Shown one piece after another: positions 23,186 to 34,742 of a DNA stretch of 64,000 nt; positions within the stretch are counted from its first letter, which is position 1; the number at the start of each line of letters is the position of its first letter. The translations under genes were made by a program, and so were the position numbers. A model generated the notes under the pieces. That model did not search any database, was not told the DNA's origin, and was given only the letters and a program-made list of their open reading frames with translations. The DNA comes from Brooklawnia cerclae. GTDB taxonomy: Bacteria > Actinomycetota > Actinomycetes > Propionibacteriales > Propionibacteriaceae. The stretch lies in contig NZ_JAAMOZ010000001.1 in the NCBI RefSeq assembly GCF_011758645.1, positions 2,108,001 to 2,172,000 on the forward strand, written 5' to 3'.

Positions 23186-23258
23186 TCGGGGCGACAGGAC
23201 TCGAACCTGCGGTCTCCTGCTCCCAAAGCAGGCGCGCTAGCCACTACGCTACGCCCCG
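23186..23258 (-). tRNA. tRNA-Pro (anticodon TGG)
   Basis: The minus strand gives a complete 73-base cloverleaf: acceptor arms CGGGGCG / CGCCCCG, anticodon stem CCTGC / GCAGG around the loop TTTGGGA (anticodon TGG), and T-stem GCAGG / CCTGT. Its 3' end faces the prophage, so phage DNA joins the host at the tRNA's 3' half and the tRNA is kept intact. No CCA is encoded. Confidence 0.95.
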
Positions 23259-23357
23259 GATGGCGTCCCCAAGAGGACAGCCGGGCTCAAGTGTACTGGA
23301 GTCCCTTCGTCCCGGCGAACCACCCGGCACGCGAAACCGATGCTGGGCCAACGGCGC

Positions 23358-23825
23358 TCAGGCCTCGATCGACCCGTGATCCTCGTAGTCGGCGATCAGC
23401 TGCAGTCGGCGAGCATGACGCTGCTCACCGGTGAACTCCGTAGCCAGGAACACGCGAGCGATCTCGAGGCCCTCCTCGGGAGTCACGAACCTGCCGCCGA
23501 GGGCCAAGCAGTTCGCATTGTTGTGCTCCCGCCCGAGCTGGGCCAGCTCCGGGCGATCGGCGAGCACCGCCCGCACGCCCTTCACCTTGTTGGCCGCGAT
23601 CTGCTCGCCATTGCCGGACCCACCGAGCACGATCCCGAGCACCCCCTGGTCGGCCTCCGCGATGACGGCCTCCGCGGTCGGGATGATGTACACGGGGTAG
23701 TCGTCATTCGCGTCGTAAGCCGCCGCGCCGTGGTCGACGACGTCGTGGCCGTCGGCGCGCAAGTGCTCGACAAGGTATTCCTTCAGTTCGAAAGCGGCAT
23801 GGTCTGTTCCGATGTGAACACGCAT
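23358..23825 (-). CDS. rpiB: Ribose-5-phosphate isomerase B
   Basis: A 155-residue RpiB/LacB-family sugar phosphate isomerase that interconverts ribose 5-phosphate and ribulose 5-phosphate in the pentose phosphate pathway. The N-terminal strand with VHIGTDHAAFELKEYL supplies the phosphate-binding Asp-His, and LGGSGNGEQIAANKV (about residues 67-81) is the conserved glycine-rich loop; in actinobacteria this position has Ser where some others have Cys, matching GGSGNG here. REHNNANCLALGGRF follows. Length is typical. It is the first clear host gene after the prophage and lies 62 bases from ligA on the same strand. Confidence 0.9.
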   Translation of the reverse strand: MRVHIGTDHAAFELKEYLVEHLRADGHDVVDHGAAAYDANDDYPVYIIPTAEAVIAEADQGVLGIVLGGSGNGEQIAANKVKGVRAVLADRPELAQLGREHNNANCLALGGRFVTPEEGLEIARVFLATEFTGEQRHARRLQLIADYEDHGSIEA

Positions 23826-23886
23826 GGTCTCATCGTTCCAGACCCCGCAACCCGCACGCGAGCGGTACCCCGAGATTCCGGGCGCG

Positions 23887-26070
<2,184 letters not shown>

Positions 26071-26125
26071 TCAGCCAGGCCACCCAGCCGTTCGCCGGTG
26101 GCCGTGGCGAGCACCGCCCACGGGG

Positions 26126-26878
26126 TCAGACGGCGAACCTCGGAATCCACAAGGTGGCGTCGCGGGCGGCGCTGAAAGCGTCCATCACCTGCCGCTTCCC
26201 CAGTTGCTCGGGGCGGTTGACCAGCCAGTTGGCCACGTCGATCTGGTCGAGCACGGCCACGTCGTCCGGGAACTGCTCGACGACCAGCTTCCGGTCGTTG
26301 AACGGGACGATCACCCCGGTGACCCCGATCTCCCACTGCGCCGACATCGAGATCTTGCCGGCGCTACGACGTGCCTCCCCGCGGATCTCGGGGACGAAGG
26401 GCTGCTCCAGGCCGTCGACGAGGAAGCGATCGCCGGCGACATACAAGCGGGAACCCGGCAGATGCTTCGCGTTCAACAGGTACACGCCACCAGGGCCGAT
26501 CGCCCAGTGGTCGAGTTCGGTGCCGTCGCCCACCTGCCGCGCCGACTGCAAGAACCCCCATCGCGGATCGAGACCCGACAGGCGGATGAGCTCCGCGGCC
26601 AGTTGCTCGTCCGGATCGACGATCGCCCGGCGCGCACGCCCCTCACGCCCCAGCAGCAACCGGTCGAGCAGCGCTCGCATGGGAGCGCTGCGCCGCGGAT
26701 GCTCGCGCACCATGGGCACGCTCAGACCGGGCACGAGAAGACCGGGCTCTACCGCGTTGATGATCATGGCGCGACGAGGTGCTACCTGTAGGTGGACGGC
26801 GGTCTCCTCGTCGGCGACGAACCCGCGCCGCGCTCTCGTGAAAGCCATATCAGGCTCGGCACGCATCGCCACTGACAT
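26126..26878 (-). CDS. NERD-domain protein
   Basis: A 250-residue protein with a NERD (nuclease-related) domain in the middle: DELDHWAIGPGG-type core GDGTELDHWAIGPGGVYLLN (about residues 117-136) with the Asp, Glu/Lys pattern (LNAKHLPG) characteristic of restriction endonuclease-like folds. The N-terminal 80 residues are basic and include a GLLVPGLSVP hydrophobic strand. NERD proteins are common in actinobacteria and are suspected nucleases, but the substrate is unknown. It sits just upstream of ligA on the same strand (73-base gap), so it may be co-transcribed. Its activity is not established. Confidence 0.7.
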   Translation of the reverse strand: MSVAMRAEPDMAFTRARRGFVADEETAVHLQVAPRRAMIINAVEPGLLVPGLSVPMVREHPRRSAPMRALLDRLLLGREGRARRAIVDPDEQLAAELIRLSGLDPRWGFLQSARQVGDGTELDHWAIGPGGVYLLNAKHLPGSRLYVAGDRFLVDGLEQPFVPEIRGEARRSAGKISMSAQWEIGVTGVIVPFNDRKLVVEQFPDDVAVLDQIDVANWLVNRPEQLGKRQVMDAFSAARDATLWIPRFAV

Positions 26879-27031
26879 CCCCCGTCACCCCGTTTCGCTG
26901 GGTATCGCCATATGGTCGTACCCAGACTAGGAAGCCGTGAAGGGCCGACGCGAAACGCCACGCGGGCCGGGGCACGATTCACTGACAATTCTGCGCCCGG
27001 CCCGCAAACACCGCCTTTCGTGTGGTATTGG

Positions 27032-27646
27032 TCAGTCGAAGATCGGGTCCCGGTCGCGCGAGCGCTTGAGCTCGAAGAATCCATCGGCGGCCGTCACTTT
27101 CGACACCCCGTCGAACAGATCGCCCGCAGCCTCCCCCTTCGGTGCCGGCGAGATCACCGGGCCGAACATGGCCTTGCCGTTGAGGTGGATGACCGGGGTG
27201 CCGACGTCGTAGCCCACGGGGTCCATGCCCTCGTGGTGGGACGCGCGGACCTGCTCGTCCCACTGCCTGGCGGCGGCGCGGTCGGCGATCGACTCGTCGA
27301 GGCCGCACTCGCGCAGCGCCGCGCGCACCACCTCGATGTCGCCCACTGGCTCGCCGCCGGGGTGGTAGCGGGTGCCCAACGCGGTGTAGAAGGCCCGCAG
27401 GCCTTCCTGCCCGGCTGCCAACTCGACGCCGATCGCCGCGTTGACGCCGATCCAGCCCTTCTCGAGCAGGCGCTTGTACCCCTCGTCCAGGTCTCGGCCC
27501 TCGTTGAGCACCGAGAGGCTCATGACGTGGAACACCGTCCGGACCGGTCGCACGGTCTCCACCTCGAGCATCCATCGCGACGCCATCCACGCCCAGGGGC
27601 ACAGGGGGTCGAACCAGAAGTCAACGATCTGCAAGTCTTCGCTCAT
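27032..27646 (-). CDS. DsbA-family mycothiol-dependent reductase (Rv2466c-like)
   Basis: A 204-residue thioredoxin-fold protein with an inserted helical domain. The motif [20 protein letters not shown] (residues about 9-28) matches the CPWA active site of the Rv2466c group, mycothiol-dependent nitroreductases or oxidoreductases of actinobacteria. The cis-Pro loop GTPVIHLNG (about 149-157) is present. Such proteins protect against oxidative stress in cells that use mycothiol, supporting an actinobacterial host. The gene is divergent from pepN, with 171 bases between the start codons. Substrate is not known. Confidence 0.8.
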   Translation of the reverse strand: MSEDLQIVDFWFDPLCPWAWMASRWMLEVETVRPVRTVFHVMSLSVLNEGRDLDEGYKRLLEKGWIGVNAAIGVELAAGQEGLRAFYTALGTRYHPGGEPVGDIEVVRAALRECGLDESIADRAAARQWDEQVRASHHEGMDPVGYDVGTPVIHLNGKAMFGPVISPAPKGEAAGDLFDGVSKVTAADGFFELKRSRDRDPIFD

Positions 27647-27817
27647 AGCTCAAGCCAAGCAGATATATCCTCAAGTGGCGTGCCCCGGGGCTAGAGTTTG
27701 GTGCGCCGAGGGTGAACCCGTAACCTTGCACCCTCACCCGCCGCCCCACCGGTGCGTCGCGGCCCGGTGTTCGTTGGCACGGGTCCGCGCGAGCCGCATG
27801 ACGATTGGAAGAGAACC

Positions 27818-30436
27818 ATGACGACAACAGTGAACATCACTCGCGCAGAGGCGCAGCAGCGTTCACACCTCATCGTCAGCCATACGTGCCGGGTCACCGT
27901 CGACTTGACCGGCCGAGGTCTCGACGACAACCCGCTGGACGATCCGGATGCCACCTTCATCTCCACCAGCACCGTCAGATTCTCGAGCGGTACGGGGCAA
28001 TCATGGCTCGACTTCATCGCCGACGAGTTGCTGGACGCCTGGCTCGACGGTGTGCAACTCCCGCGCGAAGCCCATGACGGTACTCGGCTCACACTCGACC
28101 TCGAGGAGGGCGAGCACCAGCTGACCGTCACCGGGCTGTGCCGCTACTCCCGCACCGGCGAGGGACTTCACCGGTTCGTCGATCCGGCCGACCAGAAGAT
28201 CTACCTCTACACGCAGTTCGAGACCGCCGATGCCAGGCGCATGTACGCCTGCTTCGACCAGCCCGACCTCAAGGCGAGTTTCGAGCTGACCGTCGTGGCC
28301 CCGCAGGACTGGAAGATCTACTCGAATTCCCCGACGCCGACACCGACCCCGGGGCCCGACGGATTCGCGATGTGGGAATTCGCCGCCACACCGCCCATCG
28401 CGTCCTACATCACCGCGCTGGTGGCCGGCGAGTTCCATGTGCACTCGGGCACCGTGCACTCCGCCAAGGGCGACCTCGGCGCCGACCTCGTGTGTCGCGA
28501 GTCGATGGCACCCCATCTCGACATCGAGCGGATCCGGACCACGACGCAGCGGGGCTTCGAGGTCTATGAGCAGGCGTTCGGCCGGCCCTACCCGTTCGAC
28601 AAGTACGACCAGCTGTTCCTGCCCGAGTACAACGCCGGGGCGATGGAGAACGCGGGCTGCGTGACCTTCCGGGACGAGTACCTCTTCCGGTCGCGCGTCA
28701 CCGAGGCCGACTACGCCAAGCGCGACAACACGATCCTCCACGAGCTTGCCCACATGTGGTTCGGCGACCTCGTGACCATGCGCTGGTGGGACGATCTGTG
28801 GCTCAACGAGAGCTTCGCCGAGTGGGCCGCCTACTACTGCCAGGGCGAGATCGCCAAGCGCTACGACGGCGACGACCCGTGGACCAGCTTCGCCAACATG
28901 CGCAAGCTGTGGGCCTACCGGCAGGACCAGCTCCCGACCACGCACCCGATCGCGGCCGACATGGTCGATCTGGCCACCGTCGACCAGAGCTTCGACGGCA
29001 TCACCTACGCCAAGGGCGCCAGCGTCCTCAAGCAACTGGTCGCCTACGTGGGCGAGCCGCAGTTCCTCGACGGCGTGCGGGCCTACTTCGACGCGCACGA
29101 ATGGGGCAACACCCAGTTCTCCGACCTTCTCGGCGCCCTGGAGCAGGCCAGCGGGCGTGACCTGTCCGAGTTCTCCGCCCAATGGCTGGAGTCGACGGGT
29201 GTCAACCTCGTCCGGCCCGAGGTCGAGGTGGACGAGGAGGGCCGCTTCACCAAGTTCGATGTCATCCAGACCGGGGCCGGGGCCGACCCCGTCCTGCGCA
29301 CCCACCGGATGGCCGTCAGCCAGTACGACCTGCACCCCGACGACCTGGTCTTCCGTGACTCCCACGAGATCGACATCAGCGGCGAGCGCACGACCGTGGA
29401 GGCCCTGGTCGGCCAGAAGCGGCCCGATCTCGTCCTGCTCAACGACCGCGACCTCAGCTACGTCAAGGTCAGGTTGGACGATCGGTCGCTGGCCACGGTC
29501 AAGGAGCACCTGGCCGACATCTCCGACCCCCTCGCCCGGGCCGTCGTCTGGACGAGTGCCTGGGACGCCTGGCGGGACGCGGAGATGTCGTCCGCCGATT
29601 ACGTCGATCTCGTGTTGCGGGGGCTGCGCACCGAGGACGACCCCACGGCGATCCTCAACCAGCTCCGGCAGGCCCATCTCGCGGTCACCGGCTACAGCGC
29701 CCCCGAGCAGCGTCCGGCGCTGCGGGCCAAGCTGGTCGCGGGGCTGGCGGAACTGCTCAAGGGAGCCCGGCCCGGCTCCGACCTGCAGCTCGCGCTCGCC
29801 GACGCCATGATCGCGGCCGTCGACTCCCCTGCCGGCGCCGAGTTGCTCGCCGGCTGGCTCCGGGGTGAGGAAGTGCCGCCGGAGTTGCCCATCGACGCCG
29901 ATCGGCGCTGGGGCATCATCACCTCGCTCGCCCGCCTCGGCATCATCGGCTCCGGCGAGATCGACGCCGAGGCCGCGCGCGACCAGACGATCTCGGGGGC
30001 CGAGTCCGCCGCGGGTGCCCGCGCCGCACTCGCCGACCCGGAGGCGAAAGCGGAAGCCTGGCGCCTGGCCACCGACGATCCCGACGTGCCCAACGGCACG
30101 CACCTCGCGGTCGCGGCCAACTTCTGGAAGTACGGCCAGGAGGAACTGCTGCGCGACTACCCGGACGCCTACCTGCGGCTGTGCGAACAGATCGCGGACT
30201 CGTCCGGTTCCTGGGCCCAGCGCGGCCACGTCGCCCGCCAGACCGCACTGCTCTACCTGTGGCCCACGATGCTCGCCGATCGCGAGTGGCTGGCCAAGGT
30301 GGACGAGTGGCGAGAGGGCCGGGAACTGCCCGAGCAGGTCAGCCGGGTGCTACGCGAGTCGTACGACAACGCCGAGCGCGCGCTCCGCGTGCAGGAGTTC
30401 GGCCTGACCTCCTCCGCCCCGGCACAGTCGAACTGA
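27818..30436 (+). CDS. pepN: Aminopeptidase N (M1 family)
   Basis: An 872-residue zinc aminopeptidase that removes N-terminal residues from peptides. GAMENAG (about residue 274) is the exopeptidase motif and HELAHMWFGD at residues 308-312 is the HEXXH zinc site, with the third ligand Glu in NESFAEW 18 residues on. The ERAP1-like C-terminal domain follows to the end. Length matches actinobacterial PepN. ATG 27818 is chosen because a clean GAAGAG ribosome-binding site precedes it and the upstream 22 codons look non-coding. The next gene starts ten bases after its stop. Confidence 0.95.
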   Translation: MTTTVNITRAEAQQRSHLIVSHTCRVTVDLTGRGLDDNPLDDPDATFISTSTVRFSSGTGQSWLDFIADELLDAWLDGVQLPREAHDGTRLTLDLEEGEHQLTVTGLCRYSRTGEGLHRFVDPADQKIYLYTQFETADARRMYACFDQPDLKASFELTVVAPQDWKIYSNSPTPTPTPGPDGFAMWEFAATPPIASYITALVAGEFHVHSGTVHSAKGDLGADLVCRESMAPHLDIERIRTTTQRGFEVYEQAFGRPYPFDKYDQLFLPEYNAGAMENAGCVTFRDEYLFRSRVTEADYAKRDNTILHELAHMWFGDLVTMRWWDDLWLNESFAEWAAYYCQGEIAKRYDGDDPWTSFANMRKLWAYRQDQLPTTHPIAADMVDLATVDQSFDGITYAKGASVLKQLVAYVGEPQFLDGVRAYFDAHEWGNTQFSDLLGALEQASGRDLSEFSAQWLESTGVNLVRPEVEVDEEGRFTKFDVIQTGAGADPVLRTHRMAVSQYDLHPDDLVFRDSHEIDISGERTTVEALVGQKRPDLVLLNDRDLSYVKVRLDDRSLATVKEHLADISDPLARAVVWTSAWDAWRDAEMSSADYVDLVLRGLRTEDDPTAILNQLRQAHLAVTGYSAPEQRPALRAKLVAGLAELLKGARPGSDLQLALADAMIAAVDSPAGAELLAGWLRGEEVPPELPIDADRRWGIITSLARLGIIGSGEIDAEAARDQTISGAESAAGARAALADPEAKAEAWRLATDDPDVPNGTHLAVAANFWKYGQEELLRDYPDAYLRLCEQIADSSGSWAQRGHVARQTALLYLWPTMLADREWLAKVDEWREGRELPEQVSRVLRESYDNAERALRVQEFGLTSSAPAQSN

Positions 30437-30446
30437 GGCCGGGCCG

Positions 30447-31715
30447 TTGACCGACTACATCATCCGCGGGGCACGCTCGGCGGACGGGCAGACGCGCGAC
30501 CTGTTCGTCCACGACGGGGTGCTCGTCGACACACCGACGCCCTCGGCCAGAGTGGTGGACGCCGACGGCCTCGTCGTCCTGCCCGGGCTCGTCGATCTGC
30601 ACACCCACCTGCGGGAACCGGGCTTCGAGTCGGCCGAGACCGTGGCCTCGGGAACCGAGTGCGCGGCACGCGGCGGGTTCACGGCCGTGTTCGCCATGGC
30701 AAACACCCTTCCGGTGACCGACTCGGTCGATCGTGCGCGTCACGTCGCCGAACTCGGTTGCCAAGCGGGCTTCGTCGAGGTGCATCCGATCGGGGCCATC
30801 ACCGTGGGCCTCGGGGGCGAGCGTCTCGCTCCGATGGCAGACATGGCCGCGTCCGGGGTGAGCGTGTTCAGCGACGACGGCAAGTGTGTGATGGACGCCC
30901 AGCTGATGCGTGAAGCCCTGGAACAGGCGGCCGCCAGCGGTGCGGTCGTGGCCCAACACAGCCAGGACCACTCGCTGGCCGGGCCGCACGCCTGTGCGGA
31001 CGAGCGCACCATCGCGGGCGATCTGGGCCTCCCCGGCTGGCCCTGGGCCGCCGAGTCCGTGATCATCGCCCGGGATGTACAACTGGCCGAGCTCACGGGA
31101 GCCAGGCTGCACTGCTGCCACGTCACCACCGCCGAGAGCCTCGAGGTCGTCCGCTGGGCCAAAGCACGGGGAATCCGGGTGACGGCCGAGGTCACCCCCC
31201 ACCATCTGTTGCTCGACTCGTCGCTGCTGGGCGGGTTGGACACGACGTTCAAGGTCAACCCGCCGCTGCGCGGGGACGAGGACATCGAGGCCCTGCGCAC
31301 GGGCCTGGCCGACGGGACGATCGACATCGTCGGAACCGACCACGCCCCCCATGACCCGACCGCCAAGTCCGGTGCCTTCCCGGACGCCAAACCCGGGATG
31401 CTGGGTCTGGAACAGGCGCTCGCGGTCGTCATCGAGACCATGGTGAACACCGGGCGTCTCGGTTGGGACGATGTTGCCCGCGTCCTGTCGGTCACACCGG
31501 CACACATCGGCGGCGCCTCTCAGCAGGGACGCCCTCTGGCCCCCGGCGAACCCGCCAACCTCGTGCTCGTCGATCCGGCCCGGCGCGGAGTCGTGGATCG
31601 CGACCGCACAGCCTCCCGCTCGCGCAACAACCCTTACCACGGGCTGGATCTGCCCGACCCGGTCGAGCTGACCATGTGCGCCGGACGCGTCACGTACTCC
31701 CGCTCCGACGGGTGA
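30447..31715 (+). CDS. pyrC: Dihydroorotase-like amidohydrolase
   Basis: A 422-residue class I dihydroorotase, which closes carbamoyl-aspartate to dihydroorotate in pyrimidine synthesis. GLVDLHTHLREPGFE (residues 47-61) carries the two metal His (52 and 54), a downstream HPIGAIT-type motif and CHVTTAESL give further ligands, and GTDHAPH (about 290-296) is the catalytic Asp signature. The start is TTG 30447. It is unusual that it follows pepN rather than other pyr genes; a hydantoinase or allantoinase role is possible, but the DHOase motifs are complete. Confidence 0.82.
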   Translation: MTDYIIRGARSADGQTRDLFVHDGVLVDTPTPSARVVDADGLVVLPGLVDLHTHLREPGFESAETVASGTECAARGGFTAVFAMANTLPVTDSVDRARHVAELGCQAGFVEVHPIGAITVGLGGERLAPMADMAASGVSVFSDDGKCVMDAQLMREALEQAAASGAVVAQHSQDHSLAGPHACADERTIAGDLGLPGWPWAAESVIIARDVQLAELTGARLHCCHVTTAESLEVVRWAKARGIRVTAEVTPHHLLLDSSLLGGLDTTFKVNPPLRGDEDIEALRTGLADGTIDIVGTDHAPHDPTAKSGAFPDAKPGMLGLEQALAVVIETMVNTGRLGWDDVARVLSVTPAHIGGASQQGRPLAPGEPANLVLVDPARRGVVDRDRTASRSRNNPYHGLDLPDPVELTMCAGRVTYSRSDG

Positions 31716-31726
31716 TGGCTTTCCGG

Positions 31727-31754
31727 GGTGGGGTCAGAGTTCCCTGACCCCACC
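31727..31754. terminator. Bidirectional terminator between pyrC and uxuB
   Basis: A perfect eleven-base inverted repeat (GGTGGGGTCAG / CTGACCCCACC, six-base loop) lies between the convergent pyrC and uxuB genes. It lacks a long T run but should stop transcription in both directions given stem strength. Confidence 0.7.
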
Positions 31755-31775
31755 CATCGGCATGTCGAGGGTCGC

Positions 31776-33167
31776 TCAGGCCCTCGACGCCTCCAGCTCC
31801 TCGGCATGCTCCAGCACCGCGGCGACGACTCGATCGTCGTCCAACCCGAGCCACCCGCACACCCCGCGTACGGACGAGGCCAGGTCACCTGCCACCAAAG
31901 GCAGCACCGGGGCGGCACCGGCGTCGTCCACCGGCGCGCCGAGCCCGCGCAGGTGCAGCACCCAGCCCGCCACGGCACGGGTGGCCCCCTTCGCCACAAT
32001 CCCCTGCCCCAGGAGCGCCTTGATCGTCGGCACGATGCGGATCGGCAACTTCTGCGACCCGTCCATCGCGATGCGCGCCAACTGGTCCTTCATCCGCGGG
32101 TTGCCGAAGCGCTCCAGCAGCGAGGCCCGGTAGGCGTCCAGTTCCTCGGCGGGAAGCGGCACCTGGGTGACGGCGTCGTCCCACCACTGTTCGACCCAGC
32201 CCCGCACACGCGGGTCGCTGATGGCCTCGTAGACGGTGGTGCGCCCGATGACGGACGCGCAGTAGGCCATCAGGGAGTGGGATCCGTTGAGCAGGTAGAG
32301 CTTGCGGAGCTCGTGCGGGACGATGTCGTCGACGAACGCGGCTCCCATCGACTCCCAGTGGGGGCGTCCCGCCTTGAACTCGCCGGCCAGCACCCATTCG
32401 GTGAACGGCTCGGTGACGACAAGACCCGGGTCCTCGATGCCGGTGGCGGCCTCGACGCGCTCACGGTCGTCGTCGGTCGCACGCGGCGTGATGCGATCGA
32501 CCATGGTGGTGACGAAACCGACGTTGGCGTCGATCCAGTCGAGCAGAGTGGCATCGACGTACTCCGCGCCCTGCCGGATGACCCGCTCGGCCATCTCGCC
32601 GTTGTTGGGGATGTTGTCGCAGGGCACGAACGTGATCGGCCCAGCCTCCGCCTGCCTGCGCGCGAGCAGTCCGCGCACGAACTTCGCGGGCCCGGTGAAG
32701 ACCGGCACGTCGAGGCGGCCGGCCCGCAGCTTGTCGAGGTCGGCGATCACGTCGGGGTTCCCGAGATCGAGGTTTCCGTCCTTGTCACGGCAGTACCCGG
32801 CCTCGGTGATGGTCGAGGTGACGATGGCAACGTTGGGGTCGGCGAACAGTTCGACCCAGCTGGTGATGTCGTGCGAACGGAACGTGGCGCTCACCGAACT
32901 GATCACCTCGACCTGGTCACCCTCGGCGTTCTTGATGACCAACTGGTACAGCCCGTCCTGGGCGTCCAGGGCATCGTCGCGGGGCGAGGGCCTCGGCACC
33001 AGGGTCGTGCGCCCCGGGAATCCCGCGATCCCCCACTCGTCCGCGTCGGACGCGTGCTCGGTGTACCAGGCCTGATGGGCACGGGTGAAGTTGCCGATGC
33101 CCAGATGGATGATGCGGATGGGCGCGGCGGGGCGTCCGTACTCGGCTCTGTTGAGGGTTGCACTCAC
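31776..33167 (-). CDS. uxuB: D-mannonate oxidoreductase (fructuronate reductase)
   Basis: A 463-residue member of the mannitol dehydrogenase family, which reduces D-fructuronate to D-mannonate with NADH. The Rossmann region has IIHLGIGNFTRAHQAWYT (about residues 19-36), and later ITEAGYC and FVPCDNIPNNG motifs are conserved. A Lys of the catalytic centre lies in RKLYLLNGSHSLMAY. The family also includes tagaturonate reductase and mannitol dehydrogenase; here the neighbouring uxaC gene, whose start overlaps this gene's upstream partner, supports the uronate role. Start ATG 33167 overlaps the uxaC stop by four bases. Confidence 0.85.
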   Translation of the reverse strand: MSATLNRAEYGRPAAPIRIIHLGIGNFTRAHQAWYTEHASDADEWGIAGFPGRTTLVPRPSPRDDALDAQDGLYQLVIKNAEGDQVEVISSVSATFRSHDITSWVELFADPNVAIVTSTITEAGYCRDKDGNLDLGNPDVIADLDKLRAGRLDVPVFTGPAKFVRGLLARRQAEAGPITFVPCDNIPNNGEMAERVIRQGAEYVDATLLDWIDANVGFVTTMVDRITPRATDDDRERVEAATGIEDPGLVVTEPFTEWVLAGEFKAGRPHWESMGAAFVDDIVPHELRKLYLLNGSHSLMAYCASVIGRTTVYEAISDPRVRGWVEQWWDDAVTQVPLPAEELDAYRASLLERFGNPRMKDQLARIAMDGSQKLPIRIVPTIKALLGQGIVAKGATRAVAGWVLHLRGLGAPVDDAGAAPVLPLVAGDLASSVRGVCGWLGLDDDRVVAAVLEHAEELEASRA

Positions 33168-34579
33168 AGCTTGAACACTTTCTTGGGATTGTCGACGACG
33201 AGCTTGCCGGCCTGCTCGATCGCCTCGTCCTCGTCCAGACGATGGACGGCGACGAGACCTGCCAGGTGCACCGCGTCGAGGCGTCGCATCATGTCGTGGC
33301 GGGCCGGGATCGAGCAGAACGCACGCGTGTCATCGATCATGCCAGACACGCGGCTGAACCCGCCCATCTCGGTGATCGCCTGCTTGAACCGCAGGATCGA
33401 CTCGGGGGCGTCGATGAACCACCATGGGACGCCGATGTAGACCGACCGGTAGAACCCCGCCAGTGGGGCGATCTCGCGGCTGTACACATCCTCGTCGAGC
33501 GTGAAGATCACCAGGTTGAGGTTGGGATGGTTGCCGAAGGCGTTGAGCATCTCCCTCGTCGAACGCGTGACCTCGATGGCGTAGGGGATGTCGCAGCCGA
33601 CGTCCTGCCCGTACTTCTCGAAGGTGGCCCGGTCGTGGTCGCGCAGCGCCCCCGGATGCAGGGTCATGGTGAGGCCGTCCTCGGTCGCCATGCGCACCTG
33701 GTCCATGAGCAGGTGGCGCCGCAGCGCCGTGGCTTCCTCCGGGGCGATGCCGCCGCCGCGCGCCTTGCCGAACAGGCGCTCCGCCTCCTGCGCGTCGAGG
33801 TACCCGGCCTCCAGGTCGGTCAGGCCATGGTCGGTGCTGACCGCACCGTGCTGCTTGAAGTAGGCACGCCGGCTCTCCAGCGCGGCGGTGAAGCCCGCGA
33901 GGGTGCCGGTGTCGATGCCGGTCACCTGGGCCAGTCGGTCGGCCCGCTCGTTCCAGTCGGCGCGATCGGGCTCCAGATACTTGTCGGGACGAAACGTCGG
34001 CGCCACCCGGTGCGTCGCCGAGAACGCCGCGTCCGCGGCCAGCTTCTCGTGATCGTGCAGGTCATCGCAGGGATCGTCGGTGGTCGCGATGAACTCGATC
34101 CTGAACTGGTCCATGAGGGCGCGCGGACGGTGGGTCTCGTCGTCGATCCAGGCCTGGATGGTGTCGTAGATCGCGTCCGCGGTCTCGGCACTGGGACGCT
34201 GCGTCACGCCGAACAGGCCGACGAGCTGATCGGTCAGCCAATAGCGCATCGCGGTGCCGTTGAAGTCGGACCAGTGCTCGCACAGCAGGCGGAAGGCGCG
34301 GCGGTTGTCGGCCTCGTCCATGTCCTCGCGTCCCACACCGAGTTCCGACAGTTCGGCACCGTTGGCGTGCAGCACTCGGTTGATGTAGTGGTCGGGGGTC
34401 AGCAGGAGCTTGGTCGGATTCTCGAACGACAGGTTGTCCGCGATCCAGGCCGGGGGCACGTGCCCGTGGGGAGAGATGATCGGAAGGTCACGGGTTTCGG
34501 CGTAGATCCGCCTCGCGATCCCGCGGACTTTGTCGTCCGCGGGGAAGAGGCGATCGTCGTGCATTGACAATTGGGCCAT
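33164..34579 (-). CDS. uxaC: Glucuronate/galacturonate isomerase
   Basis: A 471-residue uronate isomerase, first step of hexuronate breakdown: D-glucuronate to D-fructuronate. The N-terminal PIISPHGHVPP (residues 33-43) gives the metal-binding His pair of this amidohydrolase-fold family, and conserved segments such as DGLTMTLHPGALR follow. Length fits the E. coli enzyme. The start at 34579 (MAQLSMHDDRLFPADD) is chosen; upstream in-frame codons are unlike the family. It forms an operon with uxuB and is divergent from the LarA-like gene. A galacturonate role is possible, since UxaC acts on both. Confidence 0.88.
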   Translation of the reverse strand: MAQLSMHDDRLFPADDKVRGIARRIYAETRDLPIISPHGHVPPAWIADNLSFENPTKLLLTPDHYINRVLHANGAELSELGVGREDMDEADNRRAFRLLCEHWSDFNGTAMRYWLTDQLVGLFGVTQRPSAETADAIYDTIQAWIDDETHRPRALMDQFRIEFIATTDDPCDDLHDHEKLAADAAFSATHRVAPTFRPDKYLEPDRADWNERADRLAQVTGIDTGTLAGFTAALESRRAYFKQHGAVSTDHGLTDLEAGYLDAQEAERLFGKARGGGIAPEEATALRRHLLMDQVRMATEDGLTMTLHPGALRDHDRATFEKYGQDVGCDIPYAIEVTRSTREMLNAFGNHPNLNLVIFTLDEDVYSREIAPLAGFYRSVYIGVPWWFIDAPESILRFKQAITEMGGFSRVSGMIDDTRAFCSIPARHDMMRRLDAVHLAGLVAVHRLDEDEAIEQAGKLVVDNPKKVFKL

Positions 34580-34742
34580 GGGGCCAATTCTGAGACAACG
34601 CCCCCGCAGCCGCTTCCCGGGTTGCCAGGAGTTGCCACGTCCGGCCCCCAGTGGACGCCACATCAGGGCCGACCGGCGCTAGCCTTGGGGCAACCGACTG
34701 CACCTGTCGCAGTCATGACCGCAGCCCCGGATGAGGAGTCCC

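Larger units (their letters stand above)
1..23193. mobile_element. Prophage (siphovirus), right-hand part, integrated at tRNA-Pro
   Basis: A continuous set of phage genes runs from the window edge: head, tail and lysis genes on plus, then a minus-strand block of small DNA-binding and zinc-ribbon proteins. It stops at the 3' end of a minus-strand tRNA-Pro gene, the usual target end for tRNA-using integrases, and housekeeping genes (rpiB, ligA) follow at once. Terminase, integrase and replication genes are absent and must lie left of the window, so the left attachment site cannot be seen. The structural genes look intact, apart from the frame shift at the CT tract near 18.4 kb, so the element may be active. 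Confidence 0.93.

Noticed and set aside
28001-30229. Long minus-strand frame opposite pepN
   Set aside because: Shadow of a clear M1 aminopeptidase; low-complexity Val/Gly/Asp sequence.
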